A stretch of DNA of 64,000 nt. Origin: Synergistaceae bacterium. GTDB lineage: Bacteria > Synergistota > Synergistia > Synergistales > Aminobacteriaceae. A program made the position numbers and the translations under genes. The first letter of the stretch is position 1. The number at the start of each line of letters is the position of its first letter. Location: assembly GCA_017405525.1 (NCBI GenBank), contig JAFRAH010000034.1, positions 1 to 64,000 of the forward strand, in the 5' to 3' direction. Shown here piece after piece: positions 47,082 to 55,889 of this stretch. The notes below the pieces were generated by a model. The model did no database searches. It saw only the letters and a list, made by a program, of their open reading frames with translations, and was not told where the DNA came from.

Positions 47082-48232
47082 AGCTCATCTTTGCGTCAAA
47101 CTACCTGAGCCATTATTCCAGGTCAATATCTGAGGCATTCATTAGGATTTACGGGGACGACTTCAAGTTTGTAGCCTTTACGCCGTTCAACGAGAAGAGA
47201 TTATCGGCAGGCTTTCACGACATGAACGATGCCCCGTTTGTCCTGAGAGCCTACGAGTCCCCACAGTCAATGAACGAGGCCATGAATGCCATCAATGAGG
47301 CCGAATGCGTGATTATCGGGGGAATGCCTGTAAGCTGTGTGAGTGAGAGACTGAAACGGGGAAAAATTACGTTCATGCAGAGCGAACGTTTCTTCAAGGG
47401 GCCGTTGTGGAAGGACATAGTCAGGTTCGCGAAGTACTGCCTATATTCCGGGGGAAGGTCTCAGGCCAAGGATGCCGGGGAAAAATTCTACCTTCTATGC
47501 GCCGGGGCATTCACTGCGTGGGACTACAACCTTTGCGGACTGTTCAGGGGGAAGGCTTACAGGTGGGGATATTTCCCGGAGCTGAAGAAGTATGATGACA
47601 TTGGCGGCCTGATCTCCCGGAAAAAGCCGGGCAGTATCTTATGGGCCGGGAGGTTTCTCGGCTGGAAGCACCCCGAACTTTCCGTGAGGCTCGCAAAAAA
47701 CTTGAAGGCCATGAACTTTGACTTTCACGTTAAGATAGTCGGCTCTGGTGAAATGCAGGGCTCATTGTCCCGGATGATTGAGGCTGAAAATCTGAATGAC
47801 TGCGTTGAACTCACCGGTGCACTCCCGACCGAAAGGGTGCGCGAAGAAATGGAGAGCTCTCAGGTTTTCCTGTTCACTTCCGGGCGCGGCGAAGGCTGGG
47901 GGGTTGTCCTGAATGAGGCCATGAACTCAGGCTGTTCTGTTGTTGCCGGTGGGAAGATAGGTGCAGTACCGTACCTCCTGAAGGAAGGTTATAACGGGTT
48001 GGTCTTCCGGGACAGGGACATTGACGACCTGACTGCGAAGGTTGCGGGATTGTTCCGGGATTCTGGGAGTGCCTCACGTCTGGGGCTGAATGCCTATGAG
48101 ACACTTGCCGGGATGTGGAGCCCTGAGACTGCCGCAAGAAGGTTCGTGGTGCTCGCGGATGCCCTGAAGGTGAGTGATGGGGCTGTGCGTCTTTGGGATG
48201 ACGGGCCGGGGAGTCTTGCGCCTGTGATATAG
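47078..48232 (+). CDS. GT4-family glycosyltransferase
   Basis: 384 residues. C-terminal GT-B signatures are clear: SILWAGRFLGWKHPEL, VKIVGSGEMQGSL and the donor-binding E-x7-E region GEGWGVVLNEAMNSGCSV. It transfers a sugar from a nucleotide donor, probably to a surface polysaccharide or LPS precursor at the cytoplasmic face. It is translationally coupled to the PP2C gene; there are no other glycan genes beside it, so the acceptor is unknown. Confidence 0.85.
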   Translation: MKLIFASNYLSHYSRSISEAFIRIYGDDFKFVAFTPFNEKRLSAGFHDMNDAPFVLRAYESPQSMNEAMNAINEAECVIIGGMPVSCVSERLKRGKITFMQSERFFKGPLWKDIVRFAKYCLYSGGRSQAKDAGEKFYLLCAGAFTAWDYNLCGLFRGKAYRWGYFPELKKYDDIGGLISRKKPGSILWAGRFLGWKHPELSVRLAKNLKAMNFDFHVKIVGSGEMQGSLSRMIEAENLNDCVELTGALPTERVREEMESSQVFLFTSGRGEGWGVVLNEAMNSGCSVVAGGKIGAVPYLLKEGYNGLVFRDRDIDDLTAKVAGLFRDSGSASRLGLNAYETLAGMWSPETAARRFVVLADALKVSDGAVRLWDDGPGSLAPVI

Positions 48233-48255
48233 TATCGCAGGGAGGTGATGAGTTT

Positions 48256-48599
48256 ATGGCTGACGTGATAAGATCCTTCAGCGATGATGCTTTTGTGTGG
48301 GATGAGAACAAGGCCATAGCCAACTGGAAGAAGCACAGAGTAACCTTTGATACGGCAATAAATGTATTCTATGACAGGGATGCGGTTATTCTTCCTGACA
48401 TAGCACACAGCGATGATGAAGACAGGCAAATAATTATCGGGACTGTTCTTGATGCGTGAGCCGCATAAGAATATTGTTTGTCGTATTCATTGAACGCGTA
48501 AGAGACGACAACCCGGAGGGTCATGTGTACCGCATTATTTCAGCAAGAGATGCTACAAAGAAGGAGGCGAAGATCTATGAGCGTGGTCTATCCAGATGA
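48256..48599 (+). pseudogene. brnT: brnT-type toxin gene with an internal frameshift
   Basis: The first frame (start ATG 48256, GGGAGGTGA upstream) gives FVWDENKAIANWKKHRVTF and so on to IIIGTVLDA and stops at 48457-48459, only 67 residues; BrnT is normally ~90. The missing C-terminal part is intact in another frame from about 48456: RILFVVFIERVRDD, then YRIISARDATKKEAKIYERG, to a TGA at 48597. Restoring one base near 48455 would join them. The conserved C-terminal RIISAR element cannot be made in the first frame, so the toxin is probably inactive unless ribosomal frameshifting occurs. Confidence 0.75.
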
Positions 48600-48810
48600 T
48601 TACCCTAAGTCAATACATGAGGCGGTAATGGCAGCTATGGAGGTTGATGATGATGATATTGATTACTCAGACATTCCTCCGATTACTGATGAACAGGCTG
48701 CATTAGCAAAACCTGTAGGTGATAAGTTTATAGAGCTCAGGAGAAAAAACGCGATGTTCATCAACAGGCTTCTTAATGAGTATTACGCGAAGAAGGGAGT
48801 TACATTCTGA
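48577..48810 (+). CDS. brnA: BrnA-like antitoxin
   Basis: 77 residues from ATG 48577, behind GAAGGAGG with 9-base spacing, overlapping the 3' end of the brnT frame as is usual for brnTA. The acidic middle DDDIDYSDIPPITDEQ is BrnA-like and the C-terminal RRKNAMFINRLLNEYYAKKG resembles the end of its ribbon-helix-helix, though the usual R-VD-DVL element is not visible. It would bind the toxin and repress the operon. It looks intact while the toxin is not. Confidence 0.65.
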   Translation: MSVVYPDDYPKSIHEAVMAAMEVDDDDIDYSDIPPITDEQAALAKPVGDKFIELRRKNAMFINRLLNEYYAKKGVTF

Positions 48811-48816
48811 TATAAT
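48808..48816 (+). promoter_or_regulatory. Extended -10 promoter of the garR-like gene
   Basis: TGA followed by TATAAT, 36 bases before the start codon and overlapping the end of the brnA-like gene. Confidence 0.45.
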
Positions 48817-48852
48817 TACGGACAAATCCCACAAAAGAGAGGAAACCCAAAA

Positions 48853-49749
48853 ATGAAGATCGGATTTATAGGTCTCGGAATAATGGGCAAGCCTATGGCC
48901 AAGAACCTCCTCAAGGCAAGCCATGAACTCCGCGTGTATGACCGTGCACAACCCGCAGTCGATGATGTTGTAGCGTTCGGGAAGGGCAAAGCCTCAGCCG
49001 CAGCAAACGCCGCAGATGCCGCAAAGGGTGCCGAGCTCGTCCTTACGATGTTGCCCAATTCCCCCCACGTTAAGAGTGTCATGCTCGAAGACGACAAGGT
49101 AGCCGACCACATGGAGAAGGGTGCTGCCTTTATCGACATGTCCAGCATCAACCCAATAGCCAGCCGTGAGATAGCCGATGCCCTCGCCAAGAAGGGAATC
49201 GACATGCTTGATGCCCCCGTAAGTGGAGGAGAGCCCAAAGCAATAGACGGCACATTGAGCTTCATGGTCGGCGGAAAAAAGGAAGTATTCGCGAAATTTG
49301 AGCCCGTCCTAAAAGCTATGGGTGCAAGCGTCGTACTTTGCGGGGAAATCGGCGCAGGCAACGTAACCAAACTCTGCAACCAGATAGTGGTCGCCGTGAA
49401 CATTGCGGCAGTGAGTGAGGCTCTCATGCTCGGCAAGAAGGCAGGGGTTGACCCGGAGGCTATCTACCAAGCCATCAGGGGGGGACTCGCAGGCTCAACT
49501 GTAATGGACGCTAAGGCACCCATGATTATGGATCGCAACTTCAAGCCCGGCTTCAAGATTGACCTCCACATCAAGGACCTCACAAACGTAATGGACGCGG
49601 CAAAATCCGTAGACAGCCCCATACCGTTGACTGCTCAGGTATTCGAGATGATGAAGATACTTCACGGCGACGGTAAAGGACAGAATGACCACAGCGCACT
49701 TGCCTTAGTGTATGAAAAGATGGCAAACACTGAGATAACCCGCGGCTAA
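48853..49749 (+). CDS. garR: Tartronate semialdehyde reductase / 3-hydroxyisobutyrate dehydrogenase family
   Basis: 298 residues of the beta-hydroxyacid dehydrogenase family. N-terminal NAD(P) motif GFIGLGIMGKPMAKNLL, substrate motif DAPVSGGEPKAIDGTLSFMVGG, and catalytic lysine in GNVTKLCNQ near 171. It interconverts a beta-hydroxy acid and its semialdehyde. GarR/GlxR-type activity (tartronate semialdehyde to glycerate) is the nearest match by length and motifs, but no glucarate or glyoxylate genes are nearby. Single-gene unit. Confidence 0.8.
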   Translation: MKIGFIGLGIMGKPMAKNLLKASHELRVYDRAQPAVDDVVAFGKGKASAAANAADAAKGAELVLTMLPNSPHVKSVMLEDDKVADHMEKGAAFIDMSSINPIASREIADALAKKGIDMLDAPVSGGEPKAIDGTLSFMVGGKKEVFAKFEPVLKAMGASVVLCGEIGAGNVTKLCNQIVVAVNIAAVSEALMLGKKAGVDPEAIYQAIRGGLAGSTVMDAKAPMIMDRNFKPGFKIDLHIKDLTNVMDAAKSVDSPIPLTAQVFEMMKILHGDGKGQNDHSALALVYEKMANTEITRG

Positions 49750-49797
49750 GCAATACACAAAGTTTTCATACAAGCTGAATACAATTACCCTATGATT

Positions 49798-49806
49798 TGC
49801 TATAAT
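49798..49806 (+). promoter_or_regulatory. Extended -10 promoter of the efflux operon
   Basis: TGC followed by TATAAT, 46 bases before the tolC-like start codon. Confidence 0.5.
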
Positions 49807-49851
49807 TTGGCTTCATGGGGTTTAATTTTATTCTCAGGAGTTCTATATGTC

Positions 49852-51168
49852 ATGCGCAGAATTTTTCTCACACTATCACTAATACTATTGCTGTCCACTT
49901 CTTCATACTCTCAGGAAATTTCAGGGGACATTTCGGGCCTCTCCATTGAGGAATGCTTAACCCTCGCACTCATGAACCACCCATCACTCAGAAGAGCAGG
50001 AGCATCAACCCAAAGCATCGCCGCACAGCTCGAATCACTCAGGGCCGCTAAAAGGGTCAAGGTCTCACTGACAGGCTCGGCACGCTACAACGGCGACTAT
50101 GAGTACTGGGACGACCGCTACCACAACGAGTCATTAGGTCTCTCGGCAACAAAGCTGCTCTACGACACAGGAAGGAACAGGCTTCAGCAGGAGATACGCC
50201 GCGAAAACCTCAGAGGCTCGCGCGAAACTGAACGCAACACACAAGTAACCGTAGCGGCAAACGCAAAACGAAAATATTATGACCTCGTCCTTAAGTTCCT
50301 GAACAGGGACGTAGAGCAGGAGAAGTTACGGAACTATGAGGAGCACCTGAAGAACGCCGAGGGTCTCTATGCAGTCGGCAACAGCGCGTTCATCGAGGTA
50401 ACGAAGGCTCAGGCTGATGTCTCATCCGCACGTGTCTCGCTCCTGAAGGCCGAGAATGATATTCTCCTCGCACAGGAAGCCCTACGTGTCGCAATGGGTA
50501 CTGACATTAGCGGTCCGTTCAATATTGCATTGTCGACTGAGCTCCTTCTGCCACAGCCAGCCGAGAACTTAAGTGCACTGATTGATATTGCCCTCGAAGA
50601 CAGGCCCGACTACAAGAAGCTCATGCATGACGTTAAGGCCGGGGAACTCAGCATCAAGGACGCGGCACGTTCAAGCTCCCCGACAATAACCGGGCAGGCC
50701 AGCACATCGGTCTCGAAGCGTGAAGGCTCATCTGCAACCACTGACTATTACGCCGGGGTTAGCGTGAATGTCCCTGTTGTTGACGGTGGCGAAATGACAG
50801 CCTCAGTTGCCAGCGCAAGGGCTCAACTCGAACAGGTCTATGCTGACGTTGACACGTTGAGGCAGTCCATAACCTACAGCGTCAGGAGTGCGGCCTTGTC
50901 CCTCATGAATGCGATCGACAGGGTCAGGTCATCAGAGGCAGGGGTGAAATACGCCGAGGAGAATTTAGCCCTCGCACAGGGACGCTATGAGGTAGGGGTC
51001 GGAAATCCCATAGAGCTCAGCGATGCAGTCTCATCACTCGCAAGCTCACGGTACACGTACTATCAGGCACTCTATGACGCACAGACGGCACGGGCAGATC
51101 TTGATGAGGCACTTGGTCATTTCCCGCCCGAAATTGAGGGGAGACCTGAGCTTTGGGAAGCACAGTAG
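49852..51168 (+). CDS. tolC: TolC-family outer membrane channel protein
   Basis: About 438 residues. Signal peptide (MRRIFLTLSLILLLSTSSYS), then two outer-membrane efflux repeats of the TolC family (LSIEECLTLALMNHPSLRRA with paired helical regions AQADVSSARVSLLKAE and ARAQLEQVYADVDTL). It forms the outer membrane tunnel for the membrane-fusion protein encoded two genes downstream. The start is set at ATG 49852 because it gives the signal peptide; CAGGAG is ~11 bases upstream. It overlaps the PHP gene by 16 bases. Confidence 0.85.
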   Translation: MRRIFLTLSLILLLSTSSYSQEISGDISGLSIEECLTLALMNHPSLRRAGASTQSIAAQLESLRAAKRVKVSLTGSARYNGDYEYWDDRYHNESLGLSATKLLYDTGRNRLQQEIRRENLRGSRETERNTQVTVAANAKRKYYDLVLKFLNRDVEQEKLRNYEEHLKNAEGLYAVGNSAFIEVTKAQADVSSARVSLLKAENDILLAQEALRVAMGTDISGPFNIALSTELLLPQPAENLSALIDIALEDRPDYKKLMHDVKAGELSIKDAARSSSPTITGQASTSVSKREGSSATTDYYAGVSVNVPVVDGGEMTASVASARAQLEQVYADVDTLRQSITYSVRSAALSLMNAIDRVRSSEAGVKYAEENLALAQGRYEVGVGNPIELSDAVSSLASSRYTYYQALYDAQTARADLDEALGHFPPEIEGRPELWEAQ

Positions 51169-51998
51169 ACCTCCACATACACACGGACGCATCAGACGGC
51201 ACCGACTCGCCGCAAGCCCTCCTGTGGAACATCCAGAAGGCCGGAATACGAGCATTCGCCATCACTGACCATGACACCATCAAGGGAGCACTCAAGATGA
51301 AGCGGATAATTCCCCACGGCATAAAATTCGTCAAGGGAGTGGAATTTTCCTGCATTACTGACGGCGGGGCTAAGTGCCACATCTTGGGGCTGAACTATGA
51401 CGAGAACAGCCTAGAGTTTCAGGCGGCATTAAGGACGGGCGACCAATTGAGACACGAGAAATTCTACTTGCGTATCAAGAAATTATCTGACAAGTTCGGA
51501 ATAACCTTCACCGATGAGGAAATGGCAGCACTGCTCAGCAAACCCAGCGTAGGAAAGCCACACATAGCGAACATGCTCGTGATGAAGGGGTTGGCCGCAA
51601 ACAAGCAGGAAGCCATAGACCGCTACGTGAACAAGTGCTCTGCAGGCAGCAGCAGGATACCCGCAGAACTGGCCATCAGGGGAATACTCACATCCGGTGG
51701 TATTCCTGTGTGGGCTCATCCATTGGGCGGCGAAGGAGAGCGTGAACTGCCGGAACAGGACTTCAGGAAGACACTTTATGTGCTCATGGCTTTGGGGCTG
51801 AAGGGTCTGGAATGCTGGTACTCAAAATACACGGTGCAAAAGTGCAAGTTCCTCGTTGACGCGGCGGAACGTTCGGGGTTGCTGGTATCAGGAGGCAGCG
51901 ACTATCACGGCACGAACAAGGCTATACCGTTGGGACGGCTCAATTCTGACGGCGAAAACATAGAACCCGGAAAATTAACCATACTAAACGCAATATAG
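51153..51998 (+). CDS. PHP-domain phosphoesterase (TrpH/YciV type)
   Basis: 281 residues. PHP metal-binding motifs: DLHIHTDASDG, the ITDHDTIKG region, GVEFSC, WAHPLGG and C-terminal GGSDYHG. Related enzymes hydrolyse 3',5'-nucleotide bisphosphates or RNA 5' ends. The start is TTG 51153 (GGGGAG 8 bases upstream), within the end of the tolC-like gene, and it is followed 14 bases later by the membrane-fusion gene. A cytoplasmic nucleotide phosphatase inside an efflux operon is unexpected; the reason is unknown. Confidence 0.85.
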   Translation: MGSTVDLHIHTDASDGTDSPQALLWNIQKAGIRAFAITDHDTIKGALKMKRIIPHGIKFVKGVEFSCITDGGAKCHILGLNYDENSLEFQAALRTGDQLRHEKFYLRIKKLSDKFGITFTDEEMAALLSKPSVGKPHIANMLVMKGLAANKQEAIDRYVNKCSAGSSRIPAELAIRGILTSGGIPVWAHPLGGEGERELPEQDFRKTLYVLMALGLKGLECWYSKYTVQKCKFLVDAAERSGLLVSGGSDYHGTNKAIPLGRLNSDGENIEPGKLTILNAI

Positions 51999-52012
51999 GA
52001 GAGTGAAGAACT

Positions 52013-53266
52013 ATGAGGGCAGGAATCAAGAAATTACTATTGCTGGCAATATTCGCAGGGATAGGCTGGGGAGCATATCAATACTTTTCCCGTGAGGAAC
52101 AAATAACCTACGGACTGACAACCTCACAAGTTACTCGTGGTGATATAGTCTCGACGGTAACGGCAACAGGTGAGCTCAACGCAATAAGTGTAGTCGAGGT
52201 AGGAACTCAGGTATCCGGGATAATTCAGGAGATCTACGTCGACTTCAACTCACAGGTGCAGGCCGGGCAGTTAATCGCGCTGGTTGACCCGTCAGTCTCA
52301 CGCCTCACCCTCAGTGAGTCAGAGGCAAGCCTTGCGGTCTATCAGGCAGGTGTTCGGAGTGCCCAGGCATCACTTGAGGACGCACAAAGGAAGCTCAGGC
52401 GCAACAGGGAGCTCTACAGCAAGAAGCTCATTGCCCGCAGTGAAGTTGACACCAGCGAGACGGACGTAGACATGAAGCGTGCGGCACTTGAGGAGGCAAG
52501 ATCACGGGTTGTTCAGGGACGTGCGGCAGTTGAACGCGCAAGGACTAACCTCGGATATACCCGCATAACTTCCCCGGTTAACGGCGTTGTGATTGACAGG
52601 AAGGTTGACGCAGGGCAGACAGTTGCGGCAGGATACCAGACACCGACACTCTTCAAGGTTGCCGAAGATTTGACCCGTATGCAGATTGAGACAAAAGTAG
52701 ACGAGGCCGACATCGGAACAGTAGCGGAAGGCCAGAACGTAACCTTCAGGGTTGACGCGTTCCCTGACGAGACATTCAGCGGGCAGGTTGTTCAGGTGAG
52801 GATTGCCCCGAACACGAGCGATAACGTAGTAACCTACACCGTCATAATCCACGTCAGCAACCCGGATCTCAAGCTCAAGCCCGGAATGACCGCCAACGTG
52901 TCAATAGAGACAGCTAAAGCCTCGAACGCCTTGCGCATTCCTGTAGCGGCACTGAGATTCACGCCACCTGAAGGACTGCTGGACACAATATCGTTCGACC
53001 GCGAAATACTGACACAGCGGAAGACCCTCAACACCGGGACTGTATGGCCTGAACGGGACGGTATCATGATGCCCCCTGTGCGTATACATACGGGGATAAC
53101 TGACAGCCGGTATGTCGAGCTCGTGAGGGAAGATTCTGGGAGGGCGCGCCCTGCATTGCGTGAGGGTACTGAACTCATCATCAACGCACAGCAAGGCGTA
53201 ACCACCGGGACGACAACAACGGGAGGACTTTTCGGAGCACCTCGCGGAGGAAGACGGCCAAGATGA
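52013..53266 (+). CDS. macA: MacA-like periplasmic membrane fusion protein
   Basis: 417 residues. One N-terminal membrane anchor (KKLLLLAIFAGIGWGAYQYF in part), a barrel-sandwich hybrid (VVEVGTQVSGIIQEIYVDFNSQV), a long coiled-coil hairpin (about 100-175), a lipoyl second half (TRITSPVNGVVIDRKVDAGQTV-type) and a beta-barrel domain. It links an inner-membrane ABC pump to the TolC channel. It overlaps the ATPase gene by four bases. The C-terminal tail is Gly/Arg-rich. Confidence 0.85.
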   Translation: MRAGIKKLLLLAIFAGIGWGAYQYFSREEQITYGLTTSQVTRGDIVSTVTATGELNAISVVEVGTQVSGIIQEIYVDFNSQVQAGQLIALVDPSVSRLTLSESEASLAVYQAGVRSAQASLEDAQRKLRRNRELYSKKLIARSEVDTSETDVDMKRAALEEARSRVVQGRAAVERARTNLGYTRITSPVNGVVIDRKVDAGQTVAAGYQTPTLFKVAEDLTRMQIETKVDEADIGTVAEGQNVTFRVDAFPDETFSGQVVQVRIAPNTSDNVVTYTVIIHVSNPDLKLKPGMTANVSIETAKASNALRIPVAALRFTPPEGLLDTISFDREILTQRKTLNTGTVWPERDGIMMPPVRIHTGITDSRYVELVREDSGRARPALREGTELIINAQQGVTTGTTTTGGLFGAPRGGRRPR

Positions 53267-53985
53267 GCATTATCGAGGTCAGGGATCTCACGAAGATCTA
53301 CAAGACGGGTGATGTTGAGCTTCATGCCCTTGACGGTGTGAGCTTCAAGATTGAACGCGGGGAGTTCGTCTGTGTCATGGGGCCTTCAGGTTCTGGGAAA
53401 TCTACGATGATGAACATTCTGGGATGCCTTGACGTTCCCACTTCAGGACACTATGAGCTTGACGGTGTTGACGTGAAGGATCAGAGCAAGGCCGAGCTTG
53501 CCGACATACGAAACAGGAAGTTAGGCTTTGTGTTCCAGGGCTTCAACTTGCTATCTAGGGCTGACGCTGTCGAGAACGTGGAACTTCCCCTGCTCTATCG
53601 TGGTGTCAGCAGTTCAGCACGGAGGAAGGCTGCCGTTAATGCGCTCGAACGTGTGGGATTGGGCAAGAGGCTTCATCACCGTCCTGCACAGATGTCCGGG
53701 GGTCAGCAGCAGCGTGTGGCGATTGCGCGGGCAATTGTCGGGGAGGCTCCCATAATCCTGGCTGACGAGCCAACTGGAAACCTCGACACAAAGACAACGG
53801 TCGAGATCATGAATATCTTTACCGGCCTCCACTCTCAGGGAATAACCGTAATCCTAGTTACGCATGAGCCGGAAATAGCTACATGGAGCGAGAGGGTATT
53901 GCGTTTCAGGGATGGAAAGCTGATTGCTGACGAGGATGCACCGAAACTTGAGGAGCTTGACACGGAGGCAAAACAGAGACAGTAA
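53263..53985 (+). CDS. MacB/LolD-type ABC ATPase without permease
   Basis: 240 residues, ATPase domain only. Walker A GPSGSGKST, signature MSGGQQQR, Walker B IILADEPTGNLD, switch His in VTHEPE. MacB proper is a ~650-residue fusion of this ATPase to an FtsX-like permease; here the gene ends after the ATPase, and the next gene (argG) is convergent. An FtsX-type permease must be encoded elsewhere, or the complex is not a MacAB pump. ATGA overlap with macA shows coupled translation. Confidence 0.85.
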   Translation: MSIIEVRDLTKIYKTGDVELHALDGVSFKIERGEFVCVMGPSGSGKSTMMNILGCLDVPTSGHYELDGVDVKDQSKAELADIRNRKLGFVFQGFNLLSRADAVENVELPLLYRGVSSSARRKAAVNALERVGLGKRLHHRPAQMSGGQQQRVAIARAIVGEAPIILADEPTGNLDTKTTVEIMNIFTGLHSQGITVILVTHEPEIATWSERVLRFRDGKLIADEDAPKLEELDTEAKQRQ

Positions 53986-54040
53986 ACAACGAGGGCAGGA
54001 GAGAATGTTTCCGATGCGTTCCCCTGTCCTCTTTCTGTGT

Positions 54041-55273
54041 CTATGCCTCTATCGGTATCTCTGCCTCATCCTGTCTCGGCCATGTCGATGTCCACGTCCT
54101 AACAGGAAGCCCCCAGATGTTGATGAACCCAACAGCCGCCGAGTGGTCGAACGCATCACCCTCTGAGTACGTCGCTAGGTCATGCCGGTAGATGCTCTTG
54201 GAGGTCTTCAGCCCACGGACTACACACTGACCCTTGAAGAGCCTCATCTTCACCGTCCCGTTCACGTATCTCTGCGTGTCATTCATGAACGCGTTTATTG
54301 CGTCCCTCAACGGTGAGAACCAGTAGCCCTCGTACGTCAGCTCGGCAAATCGTATCTCAAGTTCCCGTTTCGTCTTCAGCACCTGCTTATCCAGTGTCAG
54401 GGTCTCCATTGCCCTGTGAGCCGCAAGAAGTACCGTAGAACCGGGGCACTCGTAGACTTCCCTCGACTTGAAGCCTACAAGCCTGTCTTCTATCATGTCG
54501 ATGCGTCCTATTCCGTGCCTGCCTGCTATCTTGTTGAGGCTCTGGATCAGTTCAACGCCGTGCATCCTCTCGCCATTAAGCCCCGAAGGTATCCCTCCCT
54601 CAAAGTCAATCTCCACAAATTCGGGAGTGTCCGGGCCCTCAAGCGGGTTGGCCGTCATCTCGTAGGCATCTTCAGGAGGCTCATTCCACGGGTCTTCAAG
54701 CATCCCGCATTCTATCGAGCGTCCCCATAAATTGTCGTCGGTGCTGTATGGTGAGGCAGCCGTCGCCCTTACTGGTATTCCGTGCTTGTTGGCATACTCT
54801 ATTTCAGCCTCGCGCGTAAAATGCCAGTCCCTCACAGGAGCAAGCACCTTGATCTTGGGATTGAGTGCCGTCGCGCATACCTCTATCCTCACCTGATCCT
54901 GACCCTTCCCAGTGCAGCCATGAGCTACAGCAATTGCGCCTTCCTTGTTGGCGATGTCTACGAGTGTCTTGGCGATGAGGGGACGGGACAATGCCGACAC
55001 AAGGGGATAAGTTCCCTGGTACATTGCGTTTGCCCTCAGCGATGGATAAACGTAATCCTCAACAAAGCGTTTCTTGAGGTCAAAAATATACGCCTTAACT
55101 GCCCCGCTATGGAGTGCCTTAGCTTTTGCCGCCTGAAGGTCAACGTCCTTCTGCCCAACGTCAGCAGTCATTGTGATAACGTCATAGCCCTGTTCAGTGA
55201 GCCACATTACAGCGACTGAAGTATCAAGCCCACCGCTGTATGCGAGTACTGCCTTGCCTTTCTTTTCCGGCAT
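54041..55273 (-). CDS. argG: Argininosuccinate synthase
   Basis: About 410 residues, normal length. N-terminal P-loop AVLAYSGGLDTSVAV, plus the citrulline/aspartate region (VAHGCTGKGQDQVR). It ligates citrulline and aspartate to argininosuccinate, using ATP. Start ATG 55273 is chosen, with AAGGA 9 bases upstream; further in-frame starts (55294, 55327) lack a better site. A matching promoter lies just upstream. Convergent with the efflux operon; the tail overlaps no gene. argH is not in the window. Confidence 0.93.
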   Translation of the reverse strand: MPEKKGKAVLAYSGGLDTSVAVMWLTEQGYDVITMTADVGQKDVDLQAAKAKALHSGAVKAYIFDLKKRFVEDYVYPSLRANAMYQGTYPLVSALSRPLIAKTLVDIANKEGAIAVAHGCTGKGQDQVRIEVCATALNPKIKVLAPVRDWHFTREAEIEYANKHGIPVRATAASPYSTDDNLWGRSIECGMLEDPWNEPPEDAYEMTANPLEGPDTPEFVEIDFEGGIPSGLNGERMHGVELIQSLNKIAGRHGIGRIDMIEDRLVGFKSREVYECPGSTVLLAAHRAMETLTLDKQVLKTKRELEIRFAELTYEGYWFSPLRDAINAFMNDTQRYVNGTVKMRLFKGQCVVRGLKTSKSIYRHDLATYSEGDAFDHSAAVGFINIWGLPVRTWTSTWPRQDEAEIPIEA

Positions 55274-55314
55274 GTGAATAGTTCCTTCCTTCATGGGAAA
55301 TTTTTTTGACGGCC

Positions 55315-55343
55315 ATGATAATATCACACACAGCCCAATTCAA
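55315..55343 (-). promoter_or_regulatory. Promoter of argG
   Basis: Minus strand: TTGAAT, 17-bp spacer, TATCAT, about 42 bases before the ATG. Confidence 0.55.
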
Positions 55344-55511
55344 AGCACACTGGAAAATTTATAGAGTTATATTATTTCTTGGGGGTTAATGAAACGGAAG
55401 ATGCCTAAGAATTTTTGGACAAGCTAAACCTTCCCTGCTTTGAGGCCGAAACAAGACATGTCGGCAAAAAAGGCAGGTAAGTCAGCCGGATTTATGGGAG
55501 TAAAGACGACG

Positions 55512-55694
55512 CTATAATACCGCCGAAATGATATATGCGGCAGTGAGAACAATTCCCGATACCGTAGCGAAGCTCTTGTAGAGTTTTATGGCGTTCTCGT
55601 AGCTTGCATTTGGAGAATACGCCGACATTTTTTCTCTCATGTGCGCGTCATGGTCATATGAATTTCTTTTCATGGCATCATCACGTTCCTTCAT
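55512..55694 (-). CDS. Possible small single-pass membrane protein
   Basis: 60 residues: a hydrophilic, charged N-terminal half (HDAHMREKMSAYS) and a C-terminal membrane segment (SGIVLTAAYIISAVL). It may begin at ATG 55694 or, with a distant AAGGA, at ATG 55673. A convincing promoter sits 80 bases upstream on the same strand, which supports expression. No relatives are recognised; the rest of the 55344-55889 region shows no other gene. Confidence 0.45.
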   Translation of the reverse strand: MKERDDAMKRNSYDHDAHMREKMSAYSPNASYENAIKLYKSFATVSGIVLTAAYIISAVL

Positions 55695-55773
55695 TCAATA
55701 GCTTAATATTGTTGTGTATTTCTTGTGGAATTGTGGAAAATATAGCATGTAGTACCGTAACGTAACTCCGTAA

Positions 55774-55801
55774 ATTATACATAAATCACCCAGCAATTCA
55801 A
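55774..55801 (-). promoter_or_regulatory. Promoter directed at the small membrane protein gene
   Basis: Minus strand: TTGAAT, 16-bp spacer, TATAAT. The leader would be about 70-95 bases, long for a 60-codon gene. Confidence 0.55.
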
Positions 55802-55889
55802 GCAAAATTTTTCTCTGATTTTCCCCCTTTCAAGTTATGCTGTAATATATCTTCATTCCAAAAAAATTAAGAGAGTGAGCAATCCCATC

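Noticed and set aside
53924-54166. 80-codon frame after the ABC ATPase as a possible missing permease
   Set aside because: It overlaps both the ATPase end and argG, and is Arg/Pro/Cys-rich without a convincing FtsX domain.
55420-55480. GCCGA/TCGGC hairpin with A-run
   Set aside because: The A-run follows the stem on the plus strand and T-run precedes it on the minus strand, so it cannot act as an intrinsic terminator in either direction.
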